From an uncultured Psychrobacter sp. (GTDB lineage Bacteria; Pseudomonadota; Gammaproteobacteria; Pseudomonadales; Moraxellaceae), in assembly GCA_947501045.1 (NCBI GenBank), contig CANMUI010000004.1:62001-126000 (forward strand): a stretch of 64,000 nt of DNA, in the 5' to 3' direction. A model generated the notes under the pieces. It searched no databases. It saw only the letters and a program-made list of their open reading frames with translations, and was not told the origin of the DNA. Both the position numbers and the translations under genes were made by a program. Shown one piece after another: positions 43,663-52,591 of the stretch (within the stretch, counting starts at the first letter, position 1; each line of letters begins with the position of its first letter).

Positions 43663-45135
43663 ATGCACAATACTGAGAGTAATACAGATACTGATATTAA
43701 TACTACAAAAAACATTATTTATACCGGTGTGGCAGGTACGGGCAAAACATATCGTTTGCTCCAAATTGCTAAACGCTACACTTATTATTCGTCAATTACT
43801 GATAGAAGTGAATTACTAGCACAACTGTTGTATGAGCGCAGCTGGCGCGAAGTTTTGTGTCTTATTTTTTTAGATCTAAAAGCAAAATCTCAAGATTTGG
43901 TCAAAGTGCCTGAGCTATTGGCACATGAGTTTTTTCTAGCCAAAGCGGCACAAAACGAGCGCGATAAAAATCTGAGTAATACTGCTTGGTTAGAATTAAG
44001 AAGACATAGCCCGATAGACTCAAAAACAGTAAGCTGCGAAAATCGTGCTAGCCAAGCCTACTTCGATAAAGATGCCAGCGGCGCTTGGTATTTATTGCCT
44101 AGTAGTTTAGTACTGCTAAACGAGCTTACCCAGCAACTGACTGATTTTAAAGAAGCACAGCGCAACGATCAGCCTCTCAAAAACCAGTGTTACAGTATGG
44201 TCAGTTTCCATCAAGCCTATGGTTATGAAGAGTTTGTCGAAGGCATACGACCTGTCATGAGTGGTCATATACCGAGCGAACAGGCGAGTCGGCACGATAG
44301 CGCTGGTCAAATGCGCTACGATATTCAAGATGGGGCATTCTTGCAACTGTGCCAGCGCGCGGCTCGCGACCCTGAGCAGCGTTATGCCATACTCATTGAT
44401 GAGATCAACCGTGCCAATGTAGCGCGGGTTTTTGGCGAGCTACTAAGTCTTATTGAACCGGACAAGCGTGCAGGGCAACCGAACGAGATGCAAGCAAATT
44501 TGGCTTATTCTGGACGCTCTTTTAGTGTGCCTAGCAACGTGGATATCTATGCGACGATGAATACGCAAGATCATTCTTTAGCGCCGCTTGATATGGCGCT
44601 GCGGCGCCGCTTTCGTTTTATCCATTGTCCACCGCAGCCTGAGCTACTACCTACTATTGATGTTTTGAAGACGGGACAAAATAAAGTAGAAAGCGACAAG
44701 TCATCAGCAACTATAGACTTAGCAAAGCTGCTAGCTGGTTTGAATCAGCGTATCAGTCAAACTTTAGGCGCAGAGGCGCAATTAGGGCATGCTTTTTTGT
44801 GGTCGGTACACAGTATTGTAGAGCTACAAACAGCATTAGTAGAACAGATCATTCCACAATTAGCCCAAGCGGCAGGCGGTCAAGTGGCATTGTTACAATA
44901 CATATTTCATGATAATGAGCAGCCTACTGATGCACAATTTATCCATGATCATCAAGCACATTTAGCGCAGCAGCCGTCGCAACATGGCACAACGGCGCAA
45001 GACTCCATGTTTGACGGACAAACTGCTTTTTTGGGATCAGCTATGCCAGCAGGCGATTACACGATTAACCCAGATCTTATCGCCGATACGGGCAAGTTTG
45101 CGCAAGCTTTCATTTATCAGCGTTTATATCTATGA
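43663..45135 (+). CDS. mcrB: McrB-family GTPase of a type IV restriction system
   Basis: AAA+ GTPase that drives the McrC nuclease along DNA. Walker A GVAGTGKT is at 22-29, Walker B ILIDEINRAN at 243-252, the McrB-type MNTQDHS at about 299-305 and LRRRF at 313-317; SMVSFHQAYGYEEFVEGIRP is typical. There is no N-terminal DNA-binding domain; instead about 125 residues (45-170) are inserted right after the P-loop. I chose ATG 43663 with AGG just upstream; a TTG at 43618 lacks a site. It overlaps mcrC by four bases (ATGA). What it recognises is unknown. Confidence 0.87.
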   Translation: MHNTESNTDTDINTTKNIIYTGVAGTGKTYRLLQIAKRYTYYSSITDRSELLAQLLYERSWREVLCLIFLDLKAKSQDLVKVPELLAHEFFLAKAAQNERDKNLSNTAWLELRRHSPIDSKTVSCENRASQAYFDKDASGAWYLLPSSLVLLNELTQQLTDFKEAQRNDQPLKNQCYSMVSFHQAYGYEEFVEGIRPVMSGHIPSEQASRHDSAGQMRYDIQDGAFLQLCQRAARDPEQRYAILIDEINRANVARVFGELLSLIEPDKRAGQPNEMQANLAYSGRSFSVPSNVDIYATMNTQDHSLAPLDMALRRRFRFIHCPPQPELLPTIDVLKTGQNKVESDKSSATIDLAKLLAGLNQRISQTLGAEAQLGHAFLWSVHSIVELQTALVEQIIPQLAQAAGGQVALLQYIFHDNEQPTDAQFIHDHQAHLAQQPSQHGTTAQDSMFDGQTAFLGSAMPAGDYTINPDLIADTGKFAQAFIYQRLYL

Positions 45136-46643
45136 CACATTATAATCGTAACCTTGCCAGCACGTTTGAGGCTACCCTAACCACCTCTAATAGCCCAACA
45201 ACCTCTAATCTTACCGTTATGAGCGTCTTTGAGCATCAGCGCTTAACGGTTTATGACTTTGTACAAAAAACTGATTTTGCATGGTTGCTAGCTCAGGAGT
45301 TTGCGGTATTTACTATCAAGCGTCAACGCGGTCAATGGCAGCTTAAAGTGGGTCATTATATTGGCGTTATTATTCTGCCTAGTGGTATCGCGCTTGAGAT
45401 ACTACCTAAAGCCGTCGCTGGCGTGCAAAAAACTGAATCCCAGATAGCGCAGATGACAAGGACTACTGCCTTACAACACGATGAGGTGCTGCAGACGCGG
45501 CAGTGGGTACAGCGAATGTTGTCAGACTTAACCCATTTATCTGCTGCCAATAAGCAAAGATCGCCGCATACAAAAAACTTAGGTCAGCTTAGTCAACACC
45601 TTAGGCCTTTATCCAGGCAAACGCTACCGTTATCACAGTGGCTCGTGCTACAGTTTTTACGATTACTAGCTGATTATCACCCTAGTCAAAGTTATCAGAG
45701 CCAAACCAGTCATCAAGCAGCACTACAAGGCAAACTACTCATTAAAGAGCAGCTGCTACGTAACCACCATCAACCGCATAAGTTTGCTTGTGAGATAAGC
45801 CAATTAAGCTCAGACACTCTAGCCAATCGGCTTATTAAGAGTGCTTTGGGGCTTATTGAGCCGCTAATCAATACTTATCAAAGCCATGACTCACATGCGC
45901 TGCTGGCAAGATCTAAGCTTATCTTTTGGCGACAAATCACTGCCTTTAATCGTCATGAGCATCAAAGGCTTGAGCCTCTATATCTACAAGCAAAGCAGCA
46001 ACTTATCTTGCAGCCTATGAGCCGTCAACAATCCTACGCCGCTCAGCAGTTACTAGATTTGGCTTACTGGCTGTTACGTAGGCAGCAATCAACCATACCC
46101 ACTGGCAATGGTATCGACCCACAAAGATCGCAACTGCGGCTATGCTTATTAATCAATATGAATCAAGCTTTTGAACAATGGGTAAGCTTGCGAGTGGCAG
46201 CTTGGTTTGAGCAGCTCAATCTTTATAGTAAAGACAGTTATCATAACAAGGACAATCAGTCCTCTGTAAGCTATCAAACCTTGTATCAACCAAAGCGGGT
46301 ATGGCTCAAGGATAAGTCAGGACAAACTTGTCTTACTATTCGCCCTGATCTGCTAGTAAATAGAGTTGACAATACCGCGCGCTCTTGTAGCCATGTGATC
46401 GATATTAAATGGAAATATCTAGCCCATGGGCGTGATATCAGTGCCAGTGACGCCTATCAGTTGACCAGTTATGCGCAGGCTTATCAGGCTGAGCAAATAT
46501 GGCTGGTTTATCCGGTGACGGAGGCTGCGTGCCAACCTGTCGCTTTACGTCAGTATAGTCAATCCAATTGTACTGATCATGCAACGCTATGGCTCATGCC
46601 ATTCAATGTCACTACAGCAAGTCTTAATAGCTGGCCTGAATAA
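45132..46643 (+). CDS. mcrC: McrC-family nuclease subunit
   Basis: Endonuclease partner of McrB, 503 residues. The N-terminal beta-rich part (about 28-95) binds McrB; the C-terminal PD-(D/E)xK nuclease has Pro405-Asp406 (RPDLLV) and Asp424-Ile-Lys426 (VIDIKWKYL), and NMNQAFEQWV lies ahead of it as in other McrC proteins. A Gln/Ser/Thr-rich, uncharacterised segment (about 130-200) makes it longer than E. coli McrC (348). It overlaps mcrB by four bases, so both are made together. All catalytic residues are present. Confidence 0.88.
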   Translation: MTHYNRNLASTFEATLTTSNSPTTSNLTVMSVFEHQRLTVYDFVQKTDFAWLLAQEFAVFTIKRQRGQWQLKVGHYIGVIILPSGIALEILPKAVAGVQKTESQIAQMTRTTALQHDEVLQTRQWVQRMLSDLTHLSAANKQRSPHTKNLGQLSQHLRPLSRQTLPLSQWLVLQFLRLLADYHPSQSYQSQTSHQAALQGKLLIKEQLLRNHHQPHKFACEISQLSSDTLANRLIKSALGLIEPLINTYQSHDSHALLARSKLIFWRQITAFNRHEHQRLEPLYLQAKQQLILQPMSRQQSYAAQQLLDLAYWLLRRQQSTIPTGNGIDPQRSQLRLCLLINMNQAFEQWVSLRVAAWFEQLNLYSKDSYHNKDNQSSVSYQTLYQPKRVWLKDKSGQTCLTIRPDLLVNRVDNTARSCSHVIDIKWKYLAHGRDISASDAYQLTSYAQAYQAEQIWLVYPVTEAACQPVALRQYSQSNCTDHATLWLMPFNVTTASLNSWPE

Positions 46644-46727
46644 TAGGGCAGATCACTGTAAACACTTAACAATAAATACCTTAATTTGTATTCTAGAGTG
46701 TATTTCTAAAATAGTTGAAAATAGGTA

Positions 46728-46756
46728 TTGACACTATAGGCGTTAGCTCTTATCAT
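46728..46756 (+). promoter_or_regulatory. Sigma-70 promoter of the tRNA cluster
   Basis: TTGACA (46728-46733), a 17-base spacer and TATCAT (46751-46756). Transcription would begin near 46763, about 75 bases before tRNA-Pro. Confidence 0.8.
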
Positions 46757-46837
46757 ATGCACCTCGATAGCGATGATAATTAATAACTTAGCAGCAACGC
46801 TAACCGTTAATTATGATACTATAGTAATAGAGAATAT

Positions 46838-46914
<77 letters not shown>

Positions 46915-46923
46915 TCTATTTAA

Positions 46924-46944
46924 GAGCCTTACAGGCTTTTTTTT
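46924..46944 (+). terminator. Short hairpin with T run after tRNA-Pro
   Basis: A short stem AGCCT/AGGCT (46925-46937) is followed by eight T. It could stop transcription between tRNA-Pro and tRNA-Arg, or attenuate it. Confidence 0.6.
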
Positions 46945-47006
46945 ATGTATAATGGTTTAATGTCTGATATATTAAACTTATCTGAACACATAAAGAGCCC
47001 TTAAGA

Positions 47007-47083
47007 GCGCCTGTAGCTCAGTTGGATAGAGCACCTGCCTTCTAAGTAGGTGGTCGCAGGTTCGAGCCCTGCCAGGCGCACCA
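47007..47083 (+). tRNA. tRNA-Arg (TCT)
   Basis: 77 bases including CCA. Acceptor GCGCCTG/CAGGCGC, anticodon loop CTTCTAA (TCT) on stem CCTGC/GTAGG, T loop GTTCGAGCC. It decodes AGA/AGG. Confidence 0.97.
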
Positions 47084-47124
47084 TTTAGCCTGCAATTTTT
47101 TTGCCAGTCCTTGGCAGTGATTAT

Positions 47125-47201
47125 GGCGGTTGTAGCTCAGTTGGTAGAGCCCCGGGTTGTGATCTCGGTTGTCGTGGGTTCGAGTCCCATCAGTCGCCCC
47201 A
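47125..47201 (+). tRNA. tRNA-His (GTG)
   Basis: 77 bases including the extra G(-1) at 47125 and CCA. G(-1) faces C73, the histidine identity pair. Anticodon loop TTGTGAT (GTG) on stem CCGGG/CTCGG. Acceptor GCGGTTG/CAGTCGC has two G-T pairs. A 77-codon frame over this gene is spurious. Confidence 0.97.
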
Positions 47202-47913
47202 ATTTTTATCTTCATTCCTATCAGTCTTTTAAGTTCTTTCCTTACATAAAATCAAAGTTCAATCAACGCTTGCCTTTATTGGCAATTTTTTGCGTTCGGA
47301 TTTTGGATTTATGTCCTCCCATACTGTCTACTTTTATCGATTAAATCTTTATTTTCGACTTTATCAAACTACTCTTTTCTTGGCATATAGCATCATATTG
47401 TTTATAGATTGATATTAAATTATTGATCTTTAGAGGGAGTATCATATCTTTTAGATAATTTGTTGCTTTGTTATTACAATACGTCTTCTGTTTTGTATTG
47501 AATGGAGTGTTTTTAATGTTATTAGCTTTAATTAGCGGTACTTTAACTTTTTTGGGTGTAAGCTAATAGCTACTAATAAACTATACTTAACTTATTAGTT
47601 ATTTTAACTAATGTTGGTTACTAAAGTTAGTAACACTAGTATTTAAAACCGAAGTTTTTACCAATATAGGCAGTTCTGCGAGAAGTAGAGACAAAAGTTG
47701 TATAGCAATATATAGATCAGAGCACCTATATCGTTATTAATAGTCTAATTTATAAATCGTCTTATTTTCTATTGTTCAAGTCCGTGATGTGTGCAGCGTA
47801 TGTATCTTTTTAATTACAGTCCACGATGAGATATTTATCTTGTTTAATATCTGTTAGATGGTTATTTTGCATAAGCTGGCCTATAGGCTATAAAGTTGTT
47901 AAGGAATAAATTG
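47202..47913. other. AT-rich spacer after the tRNA cluster
   Basis: 712 bases, very AT-rich, with no supported gene. It has many TTAG/CTAA repeats near 47520-47640 and a small inverted repeat gttacta/tagtaac near 47610-47630. tRNA ends are common integration sites, but I see no integrase gene or duplicated tRNA end here. Confidence 0.5.
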
Positions 47914-48840
47914 ATGGACGCACTCAGCGTATTATTAGAAGATGTGCAGTTATTTGAGACAAAATATTGCTATATAAAGGGCTTTGGCGATTGGTCTTAT
48001 ACCATAAATAGACAGGACACCATTTTATTTTATTTGGTATTATCTGGCAGTTTTTGTATTAATGTGGGTAGTGAGATAAGAGAGGCACATACTGGTGACA
48101 CCATTATGATCTCTAACGCTTATCAGCATGTCTGTTATGCTACCGGTCATGATGGTAGTAATGCTGTACCGCTTGATACTGAATTGGTTAATTACAAAGA
48201 CTCTAGCATTGTTCTTAACAAAGAAAGCAACGACGCACAAAATGCATCCTTAATATTGATCGAATGTCGTTATGAGAGAGATATGATGCAGCCACTTTTA
48301 ACGGTATTACCGACGATACTACCTGAGCTTAGCAGGATGGCGGATGGCCGCTTTGATGTTATCGATGTAGAAGTCAAACTATTGACCTTGGAGTCTGAGC
48401 ACGAACGCATGGGTAAGACGGCTGTGATCAATCATTGGGCTAGCATCATGATGATTGAATGCTTACGTACTTATGTGGAGAGTCTACCTGAAGCAACTGA
48501 CAATTGGCTTATGGCGCTCAAAGATCCATATTTGGCTAAGGCGTTAGCAGCAATGCATGACGCACCAGAGCGCAACTGGACGATTCATAAATTGGCAGAG
48601 GTCGCAGGTATGTCGCGATCCAGCTTTGCACAGCGCTTCAAAGACGTGGTTGGGGTACCGCCACTGACTTACTTGATCGACTACCGCTTGCGCCTTTCAG
48701 CTCGTTATCTGCGCCGTCAACAGCACAGTATTAGCCGTATTAGTGAGCTGGTCGGTTATGCCTCAGACTCTACTTTTAGCCAAGCGTTCAAGCGTGTATA
48801 TCACGTATCACCAAAAGCTTACCGTCAGCAGTTCCAGTAA
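47914..48840 (+). CDS. AraC-family transcriptional regulator
   Basis: 308 residues. The N-terminal cupin-like sensor domain (about 20-190; YLVLSGSFCINVGSEIREA) is followed by two C-terminal helix-turn-helix motifs: NWTIHKLAEVAGMSRSSFAQ, then RFKDVVGVPPLTYLIDYRL and ISRISELVGYASDSTFSQAF with KRVYHVSPKAYRQQF. AAGGA stands eight bases before ATG 47914. Neighbours give no hint of its target; it lies after a tRNA cluster and before a terminator. A cupin-type AraC of this kind often senses small molecules. Confidence 0.88.
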   Translation: MDALSVLLEDVQLFETKYCYIKGFGDWSYTINRQDTILFYLVLSGSFCINVGSEIREAHTGDTIMISNAYQHVCYATGHDGSNAVPLDTELVNYKDSSIVLNKESNDAQNASLILIECRYERDMMQPLLTVLPTILPELSRMADGRFDVIDVEVKLLTLESEHERMGKTAVINHWASIMMIECLRTYVESLPEATDNWLMALKDPYLAKALAAMHDAPERNWTIHKLAEVAGMSRSSFAQRFKDVVGVPPLTYLIDYRLRLSARYLRRQQHSISRISELVGYASDSTFSQAFKRVYHVSPKAYRQQFQ

Positions 48841-48903
48841 GGTGTTATGATTTAGCACTGTTTAATTACTTTTATAAGAGTAAGAGCCACAGGCCCAAAA
48901 AAC

Positions 48904-48947
48904 AAAAAAGCATTGAGGTTAATATATTGATCTTAGTGCTTTTTTTT
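48904..48947 (+). terminator. Terminator of the AraC regulator gene
   Basis: aaaaaagcattgag/cttagtgcttttttt, an inverted repeat with two mismatches followed by a long T run. Confidence 0.75.
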
Positions 48948-49094
48948 GGCTGATAGAAGTCATTTGATCATTTGTTCAATACTGTATTTGACTTTAGTAA
49001 GGCTGACAACAAGCGTCAATTCAGGTACTATAAGACTACAAGTTGATGGCATAAGCTGGCCTGTTGTTATAACACGTGTTATACGAGTGCAGCG

Positions 49095-50135
49095 GTGTTC
49101 TTACAACCTTTATTTTTATTGATGATGGTATTTATGACCCAACCGACTTTTGAGCACAGCTTTGACTCTACGGCTATAGACAAAAACAGTAACTTTGATC
49201 ATACCAGTGATGATGACAGCGATAATAACCAGACCGTACAGTCGCCCCAAACACTAGGTACAAGTAAAGCTGATCTGATAGCTCTGTTTGTTCTACCTTC
49301 ATCTAATACATTGTCTTCTCAAGCCGTCCCAGCAGATGATATCTCAGAGCTAAGTGTTGCCGAGCAGCGTTTGGCACTTTACAAAGCGCAGTATGAGCGT
49401 ACGCGTCTGCTTTATCTAGCGCCAGCAGGAACGCGCCCCACTTATTTGGTACAAACTCTTAAAACTCAGTTTGTCGAATACCAACAATACAAGCTGTCGC
49501 AGCAGCTTGATAATCGCGGCTTGCATGATACTGATACGCTTGAGCGTTTATGGCAGCAATTGCATATCGTCGACGATATTATCGCTGATATCGTACGCCA
49601 TATGCCTGCGCAGAAGCCTGCAGGTTGGCAGCTGACGGCACAAGATGGTCATAATCCTCTACGTCTGGCAACCGTTGGCAAGCTCAAACACGCCAAACCT
49701 ATCAGTGATCAAGCCAGTCTCAACAGTTATGTATTGGGACATTTTGGTGTCAGTAGCTTTACCTATGATCGAACTTATTATATTGGTCATGTGATGGGTT
49801 ACTTATTCAGCTGTTACTTTTGCGCGCATCTGTCTATTAGCTATGGTGTTACTGCGCTTGGCGAGCACGTCGTTGAGGACTATGACTACGCTAGTTTAGA
49901 GACGCCATATATGGTGCGTTTATTGCAGGGCTTGGACAGTTATTGTAAAAAGCGTATCTATCAGCTTGCAGTAATTTGCGCGCGCTTAAGCGTCTATGCA
50001 TCCGACAAGCGCATTGAGAAAATGCTTATTGCTGAGGTCAATGATTTTGATAAAAAATTGCAGCAGCAGCATCTGGATGTTTTGCTATTACAAGGCATAA
50101 TGCCTGATAGTAGCGATTCAACGCCGCTTTTTTAA
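49095..50135 (+). CDS. Orphan protein of unknown function
   Basis: I recognise no family. The frame opens with GTG 49095; ATGs at 49122, 49125 and 49134 are alternatives, none with a convincing ribosome site. The first ten residues are hydrophobic. Residues 20-80 are Asp/Ser/Thr-rich and probably disordered. From about 85 there are amphipathic helices (SVAEQRLALYKAQYERTRLL), and a Tyr/Cys-rich stretch, VMGYLFSCYFCAHLSISYG, lies around 235-252. It could be cytoplasmic or weakly membrane-associated. Neighbours are an AraC gene and gspF. Codon use fits the genome, so it is likely real. Confidence 0.6.
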   Translation: MFLQPLFLLMMVFMTQPTFEHSFDSTAIDKNSNFDHTSDDDSDNNQTVQSPQTLGTSKADLIALFVLPSSNTLSSQAVPADDISELSVAEQRLALYKAQYERTRLLYLAPAGTRPTYLVQTLKTQFVEYQQYKLSQQLDNRGLHDTDTLERLWQQLHIVDDIIADIVRHMPAQKPAGWQLTAQDGHNPLRLATVGKLKHAKPISDQASLNSYVLGHFGVSSFTYDRTYYIGHVMGYLFSCYFCAHLSISYGVTALGEHVVEDYDYASLETPYMVRLLQGLDSYCKKRIYQLAVICARLSVYASDKRIEKMLIAEVNDFDKKLQQQHLDVLLLQGIMPDSSDSTPLF

Positions 50136-50223
50136 TGTTTTATGTCATGGTTGACTCATGAATGTTCTTAGTAACTTTTGACTATAGTCAATTTTAAGTA
50201 AAACAGATACGTTGTATTTCAAT

Positions 50224-50299
50224 GCGGAACTGGTATAAATTTTTCTGGCGTGCTGTGTCTACGCTGACAGAGGCTGCAAAAAATTCATTCCAGTCCCGC
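50224..50299. repeat. 76-bp palindromic dispersed element, copy 2
   Basis: Arms starting gcggaactggtataaattttt (first 20 bases 50224-50243) and ending at 50299 pair at 18 of 21 positions. The central 50248-50277 is identical to the reverse complement of 22324-22353. Length and core offset are the same as copy 1. It lies between the orphan gene and gspF. Confidence 0.85.
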
Positions 50300-50389
50300 T
50301 GTATCGTTTTTATACTGAACTCACTATAGCAATGTTCGACATGTTTCACTTATTATCTTATAACTTATCGCCTCAGGATCTTTGCTGTT

Positions 50390-51592
50390 ATGCCAGCTTT
50401 CCATTACAAAGCGCTTGATGATCAAGGCGGTATCAAAAAAGGACTGCTTGAGGGCGACTCGGCGCGGCAAGTGCGCCAACAGCTGCGTGACAAGGACTGG
50501 ACGCCGGTAGAGATCAGCGCGGTCAATGACAGGCAAAGCCGGCATAAAAGCCGCTACAAAAAACCTTCAGCCTATGAGCTGGCGCTACTTACTCGTCAGC
50601 TATCTGTACTGCTAGCTGCTGGTATTCCGCTAGAAGAAACTTTAGCTGCGGTTGCCAAGCAATCACCCAAAACCCATATCAAATCTCTAATGCTAGCGGT
50701 GCGCTCGCATGTTTTGGAGGGTTTGAGTCTGGCGCGTGCGCTGCAACAAGCTTCTAGCTTTCCGCCTTTATATATCGCCACCATCGCTGCCGGAGAGAAA
50801 TCTGGTCATCTAGATCTGATTTTAAACCAGCTCGCCGACTATACCGAGAACCGCTTTGCCCTACAAAAGAAAATTCAAGGGGCAATGGTCTATCCAATCG
50901 TACTTATGGTGATGGCGGTTGGAGTAATTATGGGGCTGATGAGCTTTGTGGTACCCAAAATCGTCAAGGTGTTTGAGCAATCCGAGCAGGCGCTGCCCCT
51001 GATCACCCAAATCGTGCTCACTTTATCCAACGTTATTACCCAGTGGTGGTGGCTGATACTGCTGGTATTGGCAGGTACCGCTTTACTGTTTTACCGTTTT
51101 GCAAAAACGCAAGCCGGTAAACTTGCTATCGATAGCATCGTCCTTCGCTTGCCTATACTAGCAAGGCTGTCAAAAGGTCTCAATGCGGCGCGTTTTGCCA
51201 GTACGCTCGCGATACTCGTGCGCTCAGGGGTACCGCTTATCGAGGCGCTACACATTGGCGCAGCAGTTACCACCAATCTGCATATCCAGCAGACTATTAT
51301 CACGGCGGCAGATAGAGTGACAGAGGGTGCCAGCTTATCAAGTCAGCTGGAGAAAACCGCTTATTTTCCGCCGATGATGGTACAGATGATCAAAAGTGGT
51401 GAGAATTCAGGCGAGCTTGAAAATATGCTCAGCCGCGCCGCTACCATGCAAGAAGCAGAAGCTACTAACTTTATTAGTACCTTGCTGTCGCTATTAGAAC
51501 CTTTGATGCTAGTCTTGATGGGAGTGATCGTGATGATCATCGTGATGGCGGTGATGCTACCTATCGTAAACATGAATGATTTGGCAGGCTAG
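50390..51592 (+). CDS. gspF: Type II secretion inner-membrane protein GspF
   Basis: Platform protein of the type II secretion system. 400 residues with two GspF domains and three membrane helices: LALLTRQLSVLLAAGIPLEE, AGEKSGHLDLILNQLADYTE and, in the second domain, ARFASTLAILVRSGVPLIEA and IKSGENSGELENMLSRAA are signatures. The N-terminus MPAFHYKALDDQGGIKKGLL is the GspF type. AGGA lies ten bases before the ATG. gspG follows after 250 bases. Confidence 0.93.
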   Translation: MPAFHYKALDDQGGIKKGLLEGDSARQVRQQLRDKDWTPVEISAVNDRQSRHKSRYKKPSAYELALLTRQLSVLLAAGIPLEETLAAVAKQSPKTHIKSLMLAVRSHVLEGLSLARALQQASSFPPLYIATIAAGEKSGHLDLILNQLADYTENRFALQKKIQGAMVYPIVLMVMAVGVIMGLMSFVVPKIVKVFEQSEQALPLITQIVLTLSNVITQWWWLILLVLAGTALLFYRFAKTQAGKLAIDSIVLRLPILARLSKGLNAARFASTLAILVRSGVPLIEALHIGAAVTTNLHIQQTIITAADRVTEGASLSSQLEKTAYFPPMMVQMIKSGENSGELENMLSRAATMQEAEATNFISTLLSLLEPLMLVLMGVIVMIIVMAVMLPIVNMNDLAG

Positions 51593-51842
51593 TTTTATCT
51601 CTTATATCTTACTTAACCTTATTATAGGTTTCCTGATTTTAACTTACTGTTAGATAATGATAAATAACAAATAAATAAACTGTTGTTCGATAAATGATTG
51701 AGCTATAGTGGATAAATACAAAATCCTAGTCTATAGTGATCCTTGTTTTAATATATATTTTAACTTGCCCTAATATGTTCCATTGATAAAAGCTGTAATT
51801 ATGATTGATAACGCCCAAACAAACGTGACCAAGCACTACCTT

Positions 51843-52364
51843 ATGAAAAATATTAAATATCCTATGAATGCTAATTTTGAAGCTGGTAATGAACTCAAAG
51901 TAAATAGCCGCCGCGCAGCGCTTCACCAAAGAGCTCACAGCCAAATACTGCGTAGCCAGTCAGGCTTTACCTTAATTGAGATTATGGTTGTAATCGTCAT
52001 CTTAGCTATTTTGGCAGGATTGGTCGTACCAAAAGTTGTGGGACAAAGCGATAAAGCCCGTGTAAAAACGACCGAGACCGCACTTGCAACCGTATCCAAC
52101 ACTTTAGATATGTACAAAGTCGACAACTCGCGCTATCCAACGACAGCGCAGGGCTTGGAGGCACTGAGTACGCCGCCCGCTGACGCTAAAAATTACCCTG
52201 AGGGCGGCTATATCAAGGGCGGCTATCCTACTGATGGCTGGGAGAATGAGCTACAGTATGTGTCTCCAGGTAGCGAAGGACGTCCATACGATTTGTTCTC
52301 TTTAGGCGCTGATGGACAACAAGGCGGCGAGGGCCAAGACGCTGACATTTATGCGCAATTATAA
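51843..52364 (+). CDS. gspG: Type II secretion major pseudopilin GspG
   Basis: Major subunit of the pseudopilus. The prepilin site is SQSG/FTLIEIMVVIVILAILAG with Glu at +5. The C-terminal part has TTAQGLEALSTPP, GGYIKGGYPTDGWENELQYV and DLFSLGADGQQGGEGQDADI, which carries the calcium site of GspG. The leader before the cleavage Gly is unusually long (about 41 residues from ATG 51843); earlier starts at 51801 and TTG 51783 lack ribosome sites, and a later ATG at 51864 is possible. Processed by PilD/GspO, encoded elsewhere. Confidence 0.9.
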   Translation: MKNIKYPMNANFEAGNELKVNSRRAALHQRAHSQILRSQSGFTLIEIMVVIVILAILAGLVVPKVVGQSDKARVKTTETALATVSNTLDMYKVDNSRYPTTAQGLEALSTPPADAKNYPEGGYIKGGYPTDGWENELQYVSPGSEGRPYDLFSLGADGQQGGEGQDADIYAQL

Positions 52365-52461
52365 AAGCAATGCTTCTAAAAAACTTGTTAGTAAACCAGC
52401 TACATAATGCCCTATGATATAATAAGCTTTGATAAAGCTTAGCAAAGGACAGTTAAGCCAT

Positions 52462-52501
52462 AAAATATCAATCGATAAGCGTTTATTGGTTGATATTTTT
52501 T
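52462..52501 (+). terminator. Terminator of gspG
   Basis: Perfect 10-bp stem aaaatatcaa/ttgatatttt (52462-52471, 52490-52499) extending into a T run, about 100 bases after gspG. Confidence 0.7.
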
Positions 52502-52591
52502 ATGGTGCCTTATTTTGTAGATCCCTATGTTGCAAACAAGCGCCATCAATACTTTAGTACAAGCAGATAGAGTAAAAATAGGTAGTCTTCC

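Noticed and set aside
47111..47344. 77-codon plus-strand frame
   Set aside because: It runs over tRNA-His, so it is spurious.
47202..47913. Genomic island at the tRNA-His end
   Set aside because: No integrase, no duplicated tRNA end and the next genes look native.
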